DNA of 5,811 nt from Clostridia bacterium (GTDB lineage: Bacteria; Bacillota; Clostridia; TANB77; CAG-508): positions 1 to 5,811 of the forward strand of contig CAAGEF010000026.1 in assembly GCA_900768805.1 (NCBI GenBank), read 5' to 3'. Each line of letters starts with the position of its first letter. Position 1 is the stretch's first letter. Both the position numbers and the translations under genes were made by a program. Below the pieces are notes generated by a model. That model had not been told where the DNA came from, searched no databases, and saw only the letters and a program-made list of their open reading frames with translations. Shown here piece by piece: positions 1 through 5,524 of the stretch.

Positions 1-25
1 TCCCTACACGACGCTCTTCCGATCT
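1..25 (+). other. Illumina adapter remnant (not biological)
   Basis: The first 25 bases match the 3' end of the standard Illumina TruSeq universal adapter, ending in the familiar GCTCTTCCGATCT. The biological sequence starts at base 26. The window is thus an untrimmed contig end, and the first gene is probably cut by it. Confidence 0.97.
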
Positions 26-27
26 AT

Positions 28-1098
28 TTATTACAAGAATTAGAATTTATGATTATTTCGTCAGAACGAGAGTATCAAAAAGTAAATGATGAAATTTATA
101 AAGAAGAAATAAAAAAATATTACGAAACTTATAATATTGATAGTAGGAACATTTATGATATGTATTGGACTTATGGATTAAATTATAATGAAATTTCTAA
201 ATTAGAAGGCATAAGTTATTCGACAATACAAAGAAGATTATCACTAGAAAATATACATAATGAAAATGAAAATGCTTTTTCGTACGAATGGATGAAAGAA
301 CAATATATTAATAAAAATCTAACAATAGCAGAAATAACTAAAAAATTAGGTTTAGGTTGGATGCAATTGCAATATGTTTATGCTTATTTAAAGAAAAATA
401 ATATAGATAAATCATTTGAAAAAAGAAAGGAATCAGTGAAAAGATTATATGGTTTAGAAGAGCATAAACTAAATAAATGTGAATGGATACAAGGAAACAA
501 TAATATAAATGAAAAAGTAGAATCCAAAAATAACTATGTTTATAAAAAGGTAGGAAGAAAGCCTATATACGAAACAAAAGTATTACCAAGAATTAATGAA
601 ATAAAAAAATGGTATCTTGAGAAAAAGAGTGATGATTATATTTCAAAAAAATTATTAATAGGATATTCTACATGGTTTGTATTCAAAAAAGAAAAAACCG
701 AACTAATTAATATTTTTAACGGAAATAATGTTTCATCTCAAGAAAATATAATAGATATGCCAGAAGAATTGAAAAAACAAAAACGAAAAAATAATTCTAA
801 CATTAGTAAGAACGCTTTATTTGAAATGACAAAGCAAGGATTATCTGAAACGGAAATAGCTATTAAATTAAATTGTAGTAGAAGTAAAGTACAAAGATAT
901 AAAAATATATATGGATTAAGTGGAAAAAATAAGTATAAAATAATGTGTTTAGAGACAGGAAAAAAATATAAAACACTATTAGAGGCTGCTAATCAATATA
1001 AAGTTTCTATATCTACTATAAGTAATAATTGTAATGGTAAACAAAAAGGAATAGGATATAGAGGAAAAATTTATAATTTCAAATACATAACAGATTAA
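28..1098 (+). CDS. Multi-HTH protein with C-terminal NUMOD1-like module, 5' partial
   Basis: Probable DNA-binding protein. The first ATG is at 49 (349 aa to the stop), but the frame stays open back to base 28 and no Shine-Dalgarno site precedes that ATG, so I treat the gene as cut by the contig end. Numbering from the ATG, helix-turn-helix-like segments lie at about 44-70 (NEISKLEGISYSTIQRRL), 91-119 (IAEITKKLGLGWMQLQYVY) and 265-290 (ETEIAIKLNCSRSKVQRY), with a degenerate one possible near 183-214. The C-terminus, about 296-345, has the NUMOD1 pattern: an L-x-TGK-x-Y strand, then LEAANQYKVSISTISNNC, then a G-Y-x-G-K-I-Y-x-F end. NUMOD1 modules are known in homing endonucleases and related phage proteins. 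No GIY-YIG or HNH catalytic motif is visible; one could lie in the missing N-terminus. It could also be a phage regulator or a small-terminase-like protein. A terminator follows directly, separating it from the downstream operon. Confidence 0.72.
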   Translation, partial: LLQELEFMIISSEREYQKVNDEIYKEEIKKYYETYNIDSRNIYDMYWTYGLNYNEISKLEGISYSTIQRRLSLENIHNENENAFSYEWMKEQYINKNLTIAEITKKLGLGWMQLQYVYAYLKKNNIDKSFEKRKESVKRLYGLEEHKLNKCEWIQGNNNINEKVESKNNYVYKKVGRKPIYETKVLPRINEIKKWYLEKKSDDYISKKLLIGYSTWFVFKKEKTELINIFNGNNVSSQENIIDMPEELKKQKRKNNSNISKNALFEMTKQGLSETEIAIKLNCSRSKVQRYKNIYGLSGKNKYKIMCLETGKKYKTLLEAANQYKVSISTISNNCNGKQKGIGYRGKIYNFKYITD

Positions 1099-1126
1099 GC
1101 TCATTTAAATATGGGCTTTTTATTTT
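1097..1126 (+). terminator. Intrinsic terminator after the HTH/NUMOD1 gene
   Basis: An AGCTCAT arm (1098-1104) pairs with ATGGGCT (1111-1117) around a 6-nt loop, with one G-U pair. A1097-T1118 can extend it. A T-rich run (TTTTTATTTT) follows. The 5' arm overlaps the stop codon of the preceding gene. Confidence 0.75.
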
Positions 1127-1134
1127 GCCTAAAA

Positions 1135-1172
1135 TGTATAAAAATACAAAAAAGTGAAAATTTATTCATTTT
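1135..1172 (+). promoter_or_regulatory. Small AT-rich dyads upstream of the promoter, possible operator
   Basis: TGTAT (1135-1139) and ATACA (1144-1148) form a 14-bp dyad with an AAAA centre. AAAAT (1157-1161) and ATTTT (1168-1172) form a second one. Both lie just upstream of the -35 box and could bind a repressor or activator. Short dyads are common by chance in sequence this AT-rich, so support is weak. Confidence 0.2.
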
Positions 1173-1176
1173 ATTA

Positions 1177-1205
1177 TTGACATATATTTTAATATATGGT
1201 AATAT
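1177..1205 (+). promoter_or_regulatory. Sigma-A type promoter with extended -10
   Basis: A perfect TTGACA -35 box (1177-1182) is followed by a 17-nt spacer and TAATAT as the -10 (1200-1205), with a TGG extension at 1197-1199. Transcription would start near 1212 and drive the whole downstream operon. The spacer carries a perfect ATATATT-TT-AATATAT inverted repeat (1182-1197) that could be an operator. The alternative -10 TATATA at 1203 would need a 20-nt spacer and is less likely. Confidence 0.65.
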
Positions 1206-1237
1206 ATAGATGCAATTAAGGAAAGAGGTAAAAAAAT

Positions 1238-1537
1238 ATGAAAAGAATTAATTTAGTAAATAACGGATTTAAAAGATTACAAGAAAGAGATTTTGAAGAT
1301 GATGGAAATCACTTCAAAGGGTATGAATATAAAGGATTACCTATTACTTATCTTAATGATTCAACTGGATATTATTTATGTTTAAGACTTGATTATCTAG
1401 GAGTACCATATAATCAATATAGAGAAGATTACAGAATATTAGATGAATTTAATGGTGTTGATAAAATTGATATGGATAAGCTAATTGCAAATTGTGAGTA
1501 CATCATTAATAAATACAACATTAAGGTTAACGCTTAA
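1238..1537 (+). CDS. Hypothetical protein, 99 aa, first gene of the operon
   Basis: I do not recognise this family. The protein is soluble and aromatic-rich with no signal peptide or membrane segment. Its middle looks strand-rich (GYEYKGLPITYLNDSTGYYL, about residues 28-47) and its end looks helical. The start is supported by the promoter about 26 nt upstream of the ATG and by an AGAGGT Shine-Dalgarno at 1224-1229, 8 nt from the ATG. As the first gene after the promoter it may be an accessory or regulatory protein of the element, but nothing in its sequence shows a function. Its last codons lie in the alternative RNA hairpins that precede the next gene. Confidence 0.75.
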   Translation: MKRINLVNNGFKRLQERDFEDDGNHFKGYEYKGLPITYLNDSTGYYLCLRLDYLGVPYNQYREDYRILDEFNGVDKIDMDKLIANCEYIINKYNIKVNA

Positions 1538-1616
1538 CCACAAAGCGTACTTTCTTAAAACCAGCTTTGAATGGTTGCAACTCCATTATGTGAAAGGTTG
1601 AGCAAGAAAGAAGGTA
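1525..1616 (+). promoter_or_regulatory. Structured intergenic RNA that may gate the microprotein RBS
   Basis: Two mutually exclusive hairpins overlap the stop codon of the 99-aa gene: GGTTAA/TTAACC (1525-1530/1534-1539, loop CGC) and ACGCTT/AAGCGT (1530-1535/1543-1548). Downstream a long interrupted stem can form: CTTTCTT 1550-1556 with AAGAAAG 1604-1610, AACC 1559-1562 with GGTT 1596-1599, TTT 1566-1568 with AAA 1593-1595, and AATGG 1570-1574 with CCATT 1583-1587. In a shifted register 1548-1556 pairs with 1608-1616 (9 bp, one G-U), which would bury the Shine-Dalgarno AAGG at 1611-1614. The stretch is less AT-rich than its surroundings. Pairing was worked out by hand and no known riboswitch class was recognised. 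Confidence 0.4.
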
Positions 1617-1621
1617 AAAGT

Positions 1622-1708
1622 ATGTTTTATGTATTAGTAATTGTTTTATTTTTAATGTTTATGAGCTTAATTAGTAAGGCTCTTGAGGAAGGAAAGAAGG
1701 AGGAATAA
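1622..1708 (+). CDS. 28-aa single-pass membrane microprotein
   Basis: A short ORF encodes a hydrophobic segment (FYVLVIVLFLMFMSLI, residues 2-17), enough for one membrane span. A charged tail follows (SKALEEGKKEE), so it would be a membrane-anchored microprotein with a cytoplasmic or peripheral charged end. Translation is supported by AAGAAGG at 1608-1614, 7 nt before the ATG. It fits exactly between two genes on the same strand and stops 5 nt before the next ATG. Its last codons (Lys-Lys-Glu-Glu) are encoded by the AAGGAGG Shine-Dalgarno of the next gene, which suggests translational coupling. It has no recognised family. Small phage or plasmid membrane peptides of this shape include holin-like and toxin-like proteins, but nothing specific supports either role here. 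Confidence 0.6.
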   Translation: MFYVLVIVLFLMFMSLISKALEEGKKEE

Positions 1709-1713
1709 AAAAT

Positions 1714-1905
1714 ATGGAAAATAAGACATTAGAATTGAATTTAAAGGAATTAGTGGTATTAAAAAATTGTGTGATTGAAGATATTCACGATTTATCAATT
1801 CTTATTAAAAAGGCAAATAAGGATGATAAGAAAGAGCTAGAATCTGAAATTGAAGTATTATTTTCAATTAACAGTAAGCTTGAGTTATTAATAAGAGGTA
1901 ATTAA
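1714..1905 (+). CDS. Small helical protein, 63 aa
   Basis: I do not recognise the family. The whole chain looks helical, with two amphipathic stretches (about 8-34 and 38-60) separated by a charged KANKDDKKE turn, as in a helical hairpin or dimerising coiled coil. It has no membrane segment. The start is firm: a consensus AAGGAGG at 1697-1703 sits 10 nt upstream of the ATG, inside the end of the preceding microprotein gene. It is the gene immediately before the sliding-clamp homologue (17 nt gap), so it could be a small partner of that protein; this is position only. Confidence 0.72.
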   Translation: MENKTLELNLKELVVLKNCVIEDIHDLSILIKKANKDDKKELESEIEVLFSINSKLELLIRGN

Positions 1906-1922
1906 GAAAAGGAGAAAGAAGA

Positions 1923-2798
1923 ATGAAATCAAATTACAGGAATTATTTTAAGGAAGGTAAATTATATCAATGGGATATGAACCTTGATATATTTACAATC
2001 ACTGATACAAATATCCAAGAGGAATTTTGCTTGGATCAAAAAGGAATGGATATGTTTTTAAAATTTAACAATCCAGAAATCAAGTTAGATAAAACACTAC
2101 AAGTTAAGAGTGGAAAATTAAAAGCAAGTATTAAGGTATGTAATGAAGTTTTAATTATGCCAAATATGGATTTTACTAGCTCATTTAAGTTAGATATTAA
2201 TAAATTAAAGATTGCAAATAAATTCGTTTCTAAAAATCAAAAAAATCCTGTTTTAACAGGTGTAAATGTAAGCAATGGATATATAGTAGCAACTGATGCA
2301 TTTTACGCTTATAGAAATGAATGTGAAGCAGATTGTAATATTACTATAGAAAGTCAATATATTAATGTATTGACTGGTGTATCTAATGAAGTTGAAATCA
2401 AATGTAATAACAATACAATAGCTTGTGAAATTGATGGAATTACTTATATTGGAAGATTATTAGATGGTGTATATCCTAATTTAAATAAGATATATAAAAA
2501 ACAAAATAATCAAGTTTCAATTAATAAGCAAGAATTAAAGCAACTATTATCATTTTCAAATAATAAGAATGATTATGTTATTTTCAAAAATAATAAGTTA
2601 ATTATTGAAGGAGAAAATAATTTTGAAGCTGATATTGAATTAAATTTCAATTGTGAAATTTGTTTATCATTAGATAGAGTTTTGACTGTTATTAATAGTA
2701 TTCAAGAAGAAGAAATTAATATTAATTATGAAGATGAATCAAGACCAGTATTTTTTAATGATAATTATTTAGTATTACCAATAAGGAGGGATGCATAA
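1923..2798 (+). CDS. DNA sliding clamp-like protein (DnaN / Pol III beta family)
   Basis: Probable processivity clamp that encircles DNA and tethers a polymerase or other partners. Family-like signatures: a domain-1-like SGKLKASI near 63-70; the domain-2 pattern at 109-131 (NPVLTGVNVSNGYIVATDAF, matching P-x-L-x-G-x...ATD in DnaN); RLLDGVYPN at 178-186, matching the DnaN R-L-I-x-G-x-Y-P-x motif; then a strand-helix start of domain 3 (VSINKQELKQLL, 198-209); and a C-terminal YLVLPIRRD at 282-290, like the P-[MV]-R ending of beta clamps. At 291 aa it is shorter than chromosomal DnaN (about 365-380 aa), mainly in the first domain, which suggests a diverged clamp of a mobile element rather than the host gene. 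AAGGAG at 1909-1914 supports the start. Its stop overlaps the next ATG (TAATG). Its operon partners are the Ubl, E1 and E2 homologues. Confidence 0.75.
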   Translation: MKSNYRNYFKEGKLYQWDMNLDIFTITDTNIQEEFCLDQKGMDMFLKFNNPEIKLDKTLQVKSGKLKASIKVCNEVLIMPNMDFTSSFKLDINKLKIANKFVSKNQKNPVLTGVNVSNGYIVATDAFYAYRNECEADCNITIESQYINVLTGVSNEVEIKCNNNTIACEIDGITYIGRLLDGVYPNLNKIYKKQNNQVSINKQELKQLLSFSNNKNDYVIFKNNKLIIEGENNFEADIELNFNCEICLSLDRVLTVINSIQEEEININYEDESRPVFFNDNYLVLPIRRDA

Positions 2799-3079
2799 TG
2801 CCTACATATGATATCTTTGGAAATGTTATTTATTCAAAAGAGGAATTAAAAGAGATTAAGGAAAAAGAAGCAGCCGAAGCAAAAGCAAAGGCTGAAGCTG
2901 AAGCTAAAGCAAAAGAAGAACAAAGAAAATTTATTGAGTTTAGAAATTCTGAAACTAAGATGTTAGAAGAATTACTTGAATATTTAGGAAATGTATCAGA
3001 AGATGCTGAACCTGAAGAAGAACTTGAAGAATTAAATGAGGAGGATTTAGAAGATGGCGAAGAAAACGAAGAAGAGTAA
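2798..3079 (+). CDS. Ala/Glu/Lys-rich helical protein with acidic tail, 93 aa
   Basis: I do not recognise a family. After a short N-terminus (MPTYDIFGNVIYS), residues 14-44 form a highly charged Ala/Glu/Lys run that looks like a single long helix or coiled coil. A less biased segment follows (FIEFRNSETKMLEELLEYLG, 45-64), then an almost wholly acidic tail at about 68-93 ending in EENEEE. Translation is coupled on both sides: its ATG overlaps the clamp stop by one base (TAATG), with GGAGG at 2784-2788 upstream, and its last 26 bases overlap the start of the Ubl gene. The acidic tail faces a gene whose product starts with a basic tail, so the two products may bind each other. By position it might correspond to PRTRC protein E, but I see no sequence evidence for that. 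The charged run also produces antisense serine-rich ORFs that are not genes. Confidence 0.75.
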   Translation: MPTYDIFGNVIYSKEELKEIKEKEAAEAKAKAEAEAKAKEEQRKFIEFRNSETKMLEELLEYLGNVSEDAEPEEELEELNEEDLEDGEENEEE

Positions 3080-3485
3080 TAAGCCATTAAGCGTTGCTGT
3101 TAATATTGAAGAATTAAAGGCTGATATTAATAAATTAAAAGAAGCAACTACTAATGACCAAATTAATGAAATTTCAGATAAATATAGAACCGCTGTAATT
3201 GAAATGCAAAAGAATAAGGATGAAGCTAAAAAGAAATCTGAATCAAAAGAAAAGGAAAAGAAAGTCAAAAAGTATAAGTATCCATTCTTAATGTACTTTG
3301 GTCATGATTATAGAGATGTATCAGGAATGTTTGAAGATGGAAAATCTTATACTGAAAATGAGATTACTCAAGTTTTAATTGAGCATGGATTTAAGGAATT
3401 TAAATTTGCTAATACTATTGAATATGAATATTTTCAAGATGAGAATTGTTTATTTCCTAAATTAAAATTAGGTAATAGAGGGTAG
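3054..3485 (+). CDS. PRTRC-C-type ubiquitin-like protein with basic N-terminal extension
   Basis: Likely the ubiquitin-like (Ubl) component of the cassette. Residues 1-73 are a Lys/Glu-rich helical, probably coiled, extension (MAKKTKKSNK..., KKKSESKEKEKKVKK). Residues 74-143 resemble PRTRC system protein C / Prok_Ub: an F-x-Y-F-G-x-D-Y-R-D strand turn (78-88), a helix after SYTENEITQVLIEHG (98-112), an EFKFAN strand (115-120), and a closing LFPKLKLGNRG. The end resembles the G-x-K-G ending I recall for PRTRC-C proteins. The chain stops exactly at Gly143, as needed for activation by an E1-type enzyme. Family members are usually about 70 aa, so the basic extension is unusual. GAGGAGG at 3038-3044 lies 9 nt before the ATG, inside the preceding gene. 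The E1-like gene starts 3 nt after its stop. Confidence 0.65.
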   Translation: MAKKTKKSNKPLSVAVNIEELKADINKLKEATTNDQINEISDKYRTAVIEMQKNKDEAKKKSESKEKEKKVKKYKYPFLMYFGHDYRDVSGMFEDGKSYTENEITQVLIEHGFKEFKFANTIEYEYFQDENCLFPKLKLGNRG

Positions 3486-3488
3486 TTT

Positions 3489-4151
3489 ATGATTATCATA
3501 TGTGGATGCGGTGGAACAGGGAGCAATTTAGCTCCTATGTTATCACGAATGCTTAAAAATGAAACATTCATATTAATAGATGGTGATTTAGTAGAAGATA
3601 AGAATATCGAAAGACAAACATTTCAAAAATTTGATGTAGGAAGTAATAAAGCTAGAGCATTAGCAAAGAAGTTAAATTCTAACTTTCCTAATAAGCATCT
3701 ATATATTGATAAGTACATTGAGACAAAAGAAGATGTTTTAAAGCTTATTACAGATGAAACAACAGGAGAATTATTAGAACCTAATCAAAAATTTATCATT
3801 TGTGGATGTGTTGATAATAATGCATCTAGGCTTATTTTAGAAGATTTATATAAGAATATTCAATTATTATTAGAAGATTTTGAAAGCAACGTTCATTATA
3901 TCGACTCAGGAAATGAGGAGAATTTTGGAACGGTGCTTATTGATGTTTGTAGAAGTGAATTTATGGATATGTCAAATGATGATCATCCAGCACATCATTG
4001 TGCAAATCAAATTGCAGCAGGTAATCTACAACAATATCAAATAAATTTAGATATGGCACTAGCTATAGCAAAGGTGGTGTTTGCAATTGAAACAAAAAAA
4101 GAATATCCAACATGCATTAAAATCAATGGATTTAGTCGAACTATTGAATAG
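3489..4151 (+). CDS. PRTRC ThiF-type E1-like adenylyltransferase
   Basis: Probable E1-like enzyme that would adenylate the C-terminal Gly of the adjacent Ubl using ATP-Mg. The Rossmann start is complete: GCGGTGS at 6-12, then LIDGDLVEDKNIERQTF (29-45) giving the acidic DxD pair (31, 33), Asn39, Arg42 and Gln43. Lys54 follows in GSNKA, and Asp109 in CGCVDNNASR. These match the nucleotide-binding residues known in ThiF/MoeB/E1 proteins. A candidate thioester cysteine is Cys171 in HPAHHCANQ, followed by a long helix (QYQINLDMALAIAKVVFAI), the arrangement I associate with PRTRC ThiF proteins. The CxxC zinc pairs of ThiF/MoeB are absent. At 220 aa it is shorter than typical ThiF/MoeB (about 250 aa), but ends naturally. 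AGAGGG at 3477-3482, 6 nt before the ATG, supports the start. Confidence 0.85.
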   Translation: MIIICGCGGTGSNLAPMLSRMLKNETFILIDGDLVEDKNIERQTFQKFDVGSNKARALAKKLNSNFPNKHLYIDKYIETKEDVLKLITDETTGELLEPNQKFIICGCVDNNASRLILEDLYKNIQLLLEDFESNVHYIDSGNEENFGTVLIDVCRSEFMDMSNDDHPAHHCANQIAAGNLQQYQINLDMALAIAKVVFAIETKKEYPTCIKINGFSRTIE

Positions 4152-4878
4152 AGAATTTAAAGGAAAATGTAGTGGTGATAGTTATCATTTGGACTATCAA
4201 AAATTAGCTAATTATTTAATTGCTAATGGATATAGATTTTCACAATTCTATAATGAAGGTTATTCAATGGCTGAAACAATATCTAATTATCCTGAAATAT
4301 TCTTTGAAGAAAACTGTTTTTATGATGCATTTTATAATAATGATTTAGATAACAAAAAACTTGAAAATGGTTGTATTGTTATGTTAATGGCTGATGCATT
4401 AGGAATTGATTATGAATATTATGAAACAACATTTTTCTATGATTATGATTATGAAGATGAAGTAATGCAAAGTGAAGATTATGATCCGTCATTTATGAGA
4501 AATAAAAGAGGTTATATAGAGGTATATAATGATAATCAAGCTGAATTTATTATAAATTGGTGTAAAGATTTTGAAATTCCATATGAAGATGAAAGAGATA
4601 AAAATCAAATAGTTGTATATGGATTTACTGAAGATAATTATTTTGAAATTAATTATTTTGACTATGTAGATGAAGATGGTAATGAAAAAACAGAGGGTAT
4701 GATATTAGATTGTACGTGTGGTAATTATGGAGATCCTGAAGATTATGGAATTATGGATGTTATAAAATCATTTGATAAAAATAATAAGTTTTTTTCAATA
4801 GATGAAGATGCAAAAATGGCTGGTTTAATTAATACATTTTCTGAAATTATTAGTGATACGAAAGAGGTGGTATTTTAA
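4087..4878 (+). CDS. Acidic Tyr-rich hypothetical protein between E1 and E2 genes
   Basis: I do not recognise this family. It is soluble, strongly acidic and rich in Tyr/Phe/Asp/Asn (for example YYETTFFYDYDYEDE), with a Cys pair at about 209 and 211 in DCTCGNYGDPEDYG. It begins inside the E1-like gene. I chose TTG 4087 (263 aa) because AAAGGTGGTG (4070-4079), nearly a perfect Shine-Dalgarno, sits 7 nt before it. TTG 4081 is too close to that site. The first ATG, at 4126 (250 aa), lacks a ribosome site but would give a normal start. The overlap with the E1-like gene is 65 bases from 4087 or 26 from 4126. Its stop overlaps the E2-like ATG (TAATG), so it is locked between E1 and E2 and may be a partner, substrate or DNA-mimic-like acidic regulator; the role is unknown. 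Confidence 0.7.
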   Translation: MKQKKNIQHALKSMDLVELLNREFKGKCSGDSYHLDYQKLANYLIANGYRFSQFYNEGYSMAETISNYPEIFFEENCFYDAFYNNDLDNKKLENGCIVMLMADALGIDYEYYETTFFYDYDYEDEVMQSEDYDPSFMRNKRGYIEVYNDNQAEFIINWCKDFEIPYEDERDKNQIVVYGFTEDNYFEINYFDYVDEDGNEKTEGMILDCTCGNYGDPEDYGIMDVIKSFDKNNKFFSIDEDAKMAGLINTFSEIISDTKEVVF

Positions 4879-5510
4879 TGGAAGCAATATTAAGATTTAA
4901 CTCTAAATCAAATGAAGTTGAAATGGCAATCCAAGATAATAACGACAATATTACAGAAAAGATTGTCAATATAAATGATGTAATTAAAGAGCTGCAGCAA
5001 GTAGTTGTAATAAAACAACCACCTATTAGAATTGATAATTTTGATAATGGGTTAATTAGCTTTATTAAAAGCCAAGAAAAAGAACATTACATATACCGCT
5101 TTGATGAAAGGAAAATCAAATGTACATTTGATGGAAAAGGATATTCAATAAATCATCCAAACGCTATTTTTGTAATTGATGTAGAAAAAAATAGATTCAC
5201 TAAAATTAATTCTTATTGCTTTAAAGAATGGAAAGGCAAGAATACAAAACTATTTAAGTATCCATTTCCAAATAAATTAAATGGCAATACTATGTGTACA
5301 GGTACAGTATCAAGAGAATTTAAAACACCATTAGAAACAATAATGAATGTAGTTGAAGCAAATTATACACATGCACATTCTGAATTTGTTGTAAAGGAAT
5401 TTAAAGATACAAAAGTATTATTTAAGTATTTAAGTAAAAATCCATTTCCATATGATGTGTTAAATAGTTTAGGTTATTCATTAGGAAAAATACTAGAAGA
5501 AATTAATTAA
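4878..5510 (+). CDS. PRTRC protein B / Prok-E2_D, E2-like protein
   Basis: Probable E2-like partner that would accept the Ubl from the E1-like enzyme. The diagnostic region is the C-terminal half: HPNAIFVID (93-101), then LFKYPFPNKLNGNTMCTGTV (125-144), which follows the PRTRC-B / Prok-E2_D pattern of Pro-Phe-x-N, a G turn and a conserved Cys. Cys140 is the candidate thioester residue. NYTHAH at 162-167 matches the family's F-T-H segment. The protein closes with FPYDVLNSLGYSLGKILEEI, like the F-P...L...L-G-E-L-L end of the family. Residues 1-90 are less conserved and strand-rich. A strong AGAGGTGG (4863-4870) lies 7 nt before the ATG, which overlaps the previous stop. Whether these proteins really transfer a Ubl is not settled by sequence; the fold assignment is firmer than the activity. 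Confidence 0.75.
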   Translation: MEAILRFNSKSNEVEMAIQDNNDNITEKIVNINDVIKELQQVVVIKQPPIRIDNFDNGLISFIKSQEKEHYIYRFDERKIKCTFDGKGYSINHPNAIFVIDVEKNRFTKINSYCFKEWKGKNTKLFKYPFPNKLNGNTMCTGTVSREFKTPLETIMNVVEANYTHAHSEFVVKEFKDTKVLFKYLSKNPFPYDVLNSLGYSLGKILEEIN

Positions 5511-5524
5511 GGAGAAATAAAATA

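Noticed and set aside
1530..1556. ACGCTT/AAGCGT hairpin followed by TTTCTT as an intrinsic terminator after the 99-aa gene
   Set aside because: The stem is only 6 bp and the following tract is interrupted by A and C. It is better explained as part of the alternative RNA structures.
2860..2925. GAAGCTAAAGCA-type short repeats as a tandem DNA repeat
   Set aside because: The repetition follows from an Ala/Glu/Lys-rich helix; units are not identical and have no fixed period at the DNA level.
2830..3268. Two antisense open frames (2830-3087 and 3047-3268) with Ser/Phe-rich products
   Set aside because: They are mirror images of the GAA/AAA-rich codons of the acidic and Ubl genes. They have no ribosome sites and sit opposite well-supported genes.
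4081..4151. The overlap of the E1-like gene and the next gene as a frameshift splitting one longer E1
   Set aside because: The E1-like protein already ends at a natural position after its last helix and strand, and the next protein does not look like any E1 C-terminal domain.
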